NCBI GenBank assembly: GCA_021818125.1
Contig: JAKAFG010000131.1
Location: forward strand, 1-5,994
Length of the DNA: 5,994 nucleotides
Reading direction: 5' to 3'
Source of the DNA: Pseudomonadota bacterium
Lineage (GTDB): Bacteria > Pseudomonadota > Gammaproteobacteria > Acidithiobacillales > Acidithiobacillaceae
Each line of letters starts with the position of its first letter. The stretch's first letter is position 1. Both the position numbers and the translations under genes were made by a program. A model generated the notes under the pieces. The model did no database searches, was not told the DNA's origin, and was given only the letters and a program-made list of their open reading frames with translations. Of this stretch, positions 4,199 to 5,994 are shown one piece after another.

Positions 4199-5323
4199 TT
4201 ATTCCCAGCTCAGCGCCCCGCCGGTTTGATACTCGGTGACCCGCGTCTCAAAAAAGTTCTTCTCTTTCTTGAGATCCATCATTTCGCTCATCCACGGGAA
4301 GGGATTCTGTACGCCCGGATACTGTTGCGGCAAACCGAGCTGCACCAGACGGCGATTGCCGATATATTTGACGTATTCCCTGAAGACCGGTGCATTCAGG
4401 CCGAGCACGCCGCGGGGCATGGTATCGTCGGCGTAAGCACATTCCAACTCTACGCCACGGCGGATCAGGTCGATGATTTCCTGCTGGAAAGCCTCTGTCC
4501 AGAGCTGCGGATTTTCCACCTTGATCTGGTTGGCCATATCGATACCGAAATTGCAGTGCATGGATTCATCGCGCAGGATGTACTGATACTGCTCCGCCGC
4601 GCCCACCATTTTGTTCTGCCGGCCCATCGCCAGAATCTGGCTGAAACCCACATAGAAAAAGGTGCCTTCCATAATCGCCGCAAACACGATCAGCGAGCGT
4701 AATAATTTCTGATCATTTTCCAGGGTGCCGGTTTTGAAATGGGGGTCCGCCAGAATGTCGATAAAGGGCATCAGAAATTGATCCTTATCCCGTACCGATG
4801 GCACCTCATGGTACATGTTGAATATCTCGCCCTCATCGAGGCCAATGGATTCGACAATGTACTGATAGGCATGGGTATGAATAGCCTCTTCAAAGGCCTG
4901 GCGCAGCATATACTGGCGGCATTCCGGGGCGGTGATGTGACGATAGGTGCCCAGCACAATGTTGTTGGCCGCCAGGCTGTCCGCTGTCACAAAAAAGCCC
5001 AGATTGCGCTTCACGATACGCCGCTCGTCCTCGGTCAGCCCCTTGGGGTCCTTCCACAGGGCGATGTCCCTGGACATCTGAATTTCCTGGGGCATCCAGT
5101 GGTTGGCGCAGGCGGCGAGGTATTTATCCCAGGCCCATTGATATTTAAAAGGCACCAGTTGGTTGACATCGGCGTGGCCGTTAATGATGCGCTTGTCTTC
5201 GGCGCGCACCCGTTCAAAACTGGTCATGTCAGTCTCCTCGATGCCACTAACATGCTCCGGACGCATCGCTAACGGTCCATTGGGAGTGGATTCTTTACGA
5301 ATATTTTCTTCAAAACTTAACAT
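4199..5323 (-). CDS. nrdB: Class Ia ribonucleoside-diphosphate reductase, beta subunit (R2)
   Basis: A 374-residue cytoplasmic protein holding the diiron-tyrosyl radical that NrdA needs to reduce ribonucleoside diphosphates to deoxyribonucleotides. By alignment to E. coli NrdB in memory, the iron ligands are Asp115 (FVTADSL), Glu146 and His149 (FEEAIH), Glu219 (IMEG) and Glu253/His256 (RDESMH), and the radical tyrosine is Tyr153 (HTHAY), so the site looks complete and tyrosine-type. The C-terminus EYQTGGALSWE is the flexible tail that docks onto NrdA, as in Pseudomonas-type NrdB; the N-terminus MLSFEENIRK also resembles that group. ATG 5323 has AGAGGA at 5331-5336, 7 nt upstream. A second start, Met33 at 5227, has GAGGAG at 5234-5239 and would give 342 residues. 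nrdB follows nrdA by 30 bp. The region after its stop is repeat-rich and lacks a clear terminator. Confidence 0.97.
   Translation of the reverse strand: MLSFEENIRKESTPNGPLAMRPEHVSGIEETDMTSFERVRAEDKRIINGHADVNQLVPFKYQWAWDKYLAACANHWMPQEIQMSRDIALWKDPKGLTEDERRIVKRNLGFFVTADSLAANNIVLGTYRHITAPECRQYMLRQAFEEAIHTHAYQYIVESIGLDEGEIFNMYHEVPSVRDKDQFLMPFIDILADPHFKTGTLENDQKLLRSLIVFAAIMEGTFFYVGFSQILAMGRQNKMVGAAEQYQYILRDESMHCNFGIDMANQIKVENPQLWTEAFQQEIIDLIRRGVELECAYADDTMPRGVLGLNAPVFREYVKYIGNRRLVQLGLPQQYPGVQNPFPWMSEMMDLKKEKNFFETRVTEYQTGGALSWE
5225..5239 (-). promoter_or_regulatory. Internal ribosome binding site and ATG inside nrdB (Met33)
   Basis: On the minus strand GAGGAG (5239-5234) lies 6 nt before ATG (5227-5225), in frame with nrdB. 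It is at least as good as the ribosome site of the long start. The segment between the two starts is poorly conserved in the family as I know it, while the core starts at KRIINGHADVNQLVPF. Use of this site would give a shorter R2 lacking the MLSFEE end. Confidence 0.4.
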
Positions 5324-5353
5324 GAGGTTTTCCTCTTTTAAACCATTCCCGTA

Positions 5354-5994
5354 TCACTGGCAGGCCTCACAAGTCGGATCGTCGATCGCGCAGGCTTTGG
5401 GTTGACCTGATACAACGGCATTGAGGGTGCCCGTCTGCACCGTCGACTTTTCCGCTGCCGTGGCGCCCAGTGAGCGCAGGTAGTAGGTGGTCTTCAGGCC
5501 GCGTTTCCAGGCCAGCCGGTAGGTCTCGTCAATTTTCTTGCCGGAAGGCTGGCCGAAATAGAGGTTGAGACTCTGGGCCTGATCCAGCCATTTCTGCCGC
5601 CGCGCCGCCGCTTCCACCAGCCATTCCGGGTCGGTTTCAAAAGCGTTGGCATACAGGGGCTTGATGCTGGCCGGAATGCGGTCTACGGGCATGACCGAGC
5701 CATCGAAGTATTTCAGATCATTGACCATGACCTCATCCCAGAGTTCCAGGCGTTTCAGGTCGTGAACCAGATAGCTGTTCACCACCGTAAACTCGCCGGA
5801 CAGGTTGGATTTGACATAGAGGTTCTGGTAAATCGGTTCAATACCCTGGCTGACACCGACAATATTGGAGATGGTGGCGGTGGGCGCAATGGCCAGGCAA
5901 TTGCTGTTGCGCATGCCGCCCTGTACCTTGCTACGCAGTGTTGCCCAGTCCAGATGCTGGCTGCGGTCCACGTCTACGCCGTGCTCACGGCTGG
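5354..5994 (-). CDS. nrdA: Class Ia ribonucleoside-diphosphate reductase, alpha subunit (R1), C-terminal part
   Basis: The frame is open from the right edge and ends in TGA at 5356-5354, giving 212 visible residues; the start lies outside the window. The part begins SREHGVDVDRSQHLDW and continues with GMRNSNCLAIAPTATISNI and the GIEPIYQNLYVKSNLSGEF block, typical of the R1 catalytic barrel. Tyr170-Tyr171 (KTTYYLRSLG) match the tyrosine pair that relays the radical from NrdB to the active-site cysteine. The C-terminus carries Cys201, Cys208 and Cys211 (CEACQ end), the flexible thiol tail that re-reduces the active site and is in turn reduced by thioredoxin or glutaredoxin. A CXXC pair so close to the end fits this family. 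The GTG at 5971 is internal. It is the first gene of the nrdAB operon, whose promoter is not visible. Confidence 0.96.
   Translation of the reverse strand, partial: SREHGVDVDRSQHLDWATLRSKVQGGMRNSNCLAIAPTATISNIVGVSQGIEPIYQNLYVKSNLSGEFTVVNSYLVHDLKRLELWDEVMVNDLKYFDGSVMPVDRIPASIKPLYANAFETDPEWLVEAAARRQKWLDQAQSLNLYFGQPSGKKIDETYRLAWKRGLKTTYYLRSLGATAAEKSTVQTGTLNAVVSGQPKACAIDDPTCEACQ

Noticed and set aside
3903..4229. Open frames of 68 and 108 codons in the repeat strip
   Set aside because: No Shine-Dalgarno sequence, odd composition, part of the product is just the translated TCTCACGTTATGTG repeat, and one runs into nrdB antisense.
4154..5272. Long plus-strand open frames (4154-4702 and 4739-5272) opposite nrdB
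   Set aside because: They are antisense shadows of a highly conserved GC-rich gene, with no ribosome site or recognisable domain.

Overview
The window looks like the edge of a proteobacterial chromosome segment where an accessory island meets core genes. The flanking genes are GC-rich. NrdA and NrdB resemble the class Ia ribonucleotide reductase of beta- and gammaproteobacteria: NrdB has the MLS(F/W) amino terminus and GGALSW(D/E) carboxyl terminus that I recall from Pseudomonas-type NrdB. The exact genus cannot be read from this sequence; an Acidithiobacillus-like or other gamma/beta lineage is only a guess.

Layout, left to right. 1-2143 (+): the end of a superfamily 2 helicase gene, which enters at motif VI, overlapped by 8 bp by a complete gene for a GIY-YIG (T5orf172/MUG113-type) nuclease-like protein. 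The pair looks translationally coupled and is a candidate DNA-targeting or antiphage module. 2244-2894 (+): a type II toxin-antitoxin operon. It has a near-consensus promoter overlapped by a 19-bp palindrome, a RelE/HigB-type toxin that appears to be translated from a leaderless or nearly leaderless mRNA, and an overlapping XRE-family antitoxin (NadS/HigA-like). 2895-3292: a gap with no convincing gene but with a good sigma-70-type promoter at 3087-3114. 3293-3825 (+): an AT-rich, compositionally foreign gene for a single-pass membrane protein. Its frame is broken at a run of seven T, and the rest of the protein continues in another frame. 3826-4198: about 370 bp without a credible gene, holding two different families of short repeats (TGGACA-type and TCTCACGTTATGTG-type) and a strong hairpin. 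I read this as leftover mobile-element ends. 4199-5994 (-): nrdB, complete, and the 3' part of nrdA. They form a core operon transcribed toward the island, with 30 bp between the genes.

How the genes work together: NrdA and NrdB form one enzyme that makes deoxyribonucleotides. The toxin and antitoxin form an autoregulated pair. The helicase and GIY-YIG protein probably act together on DNA, since they are coupled and share a short motif (F-x4-G-R-x-P followed by D and [FW]E[RK]). The frameshifted AT-rich gene and the repeat cluster show that the strip next to nrdB has taken up and lost mobile DNA. No CRISPR array, tRNA or rRNA gene was seen.
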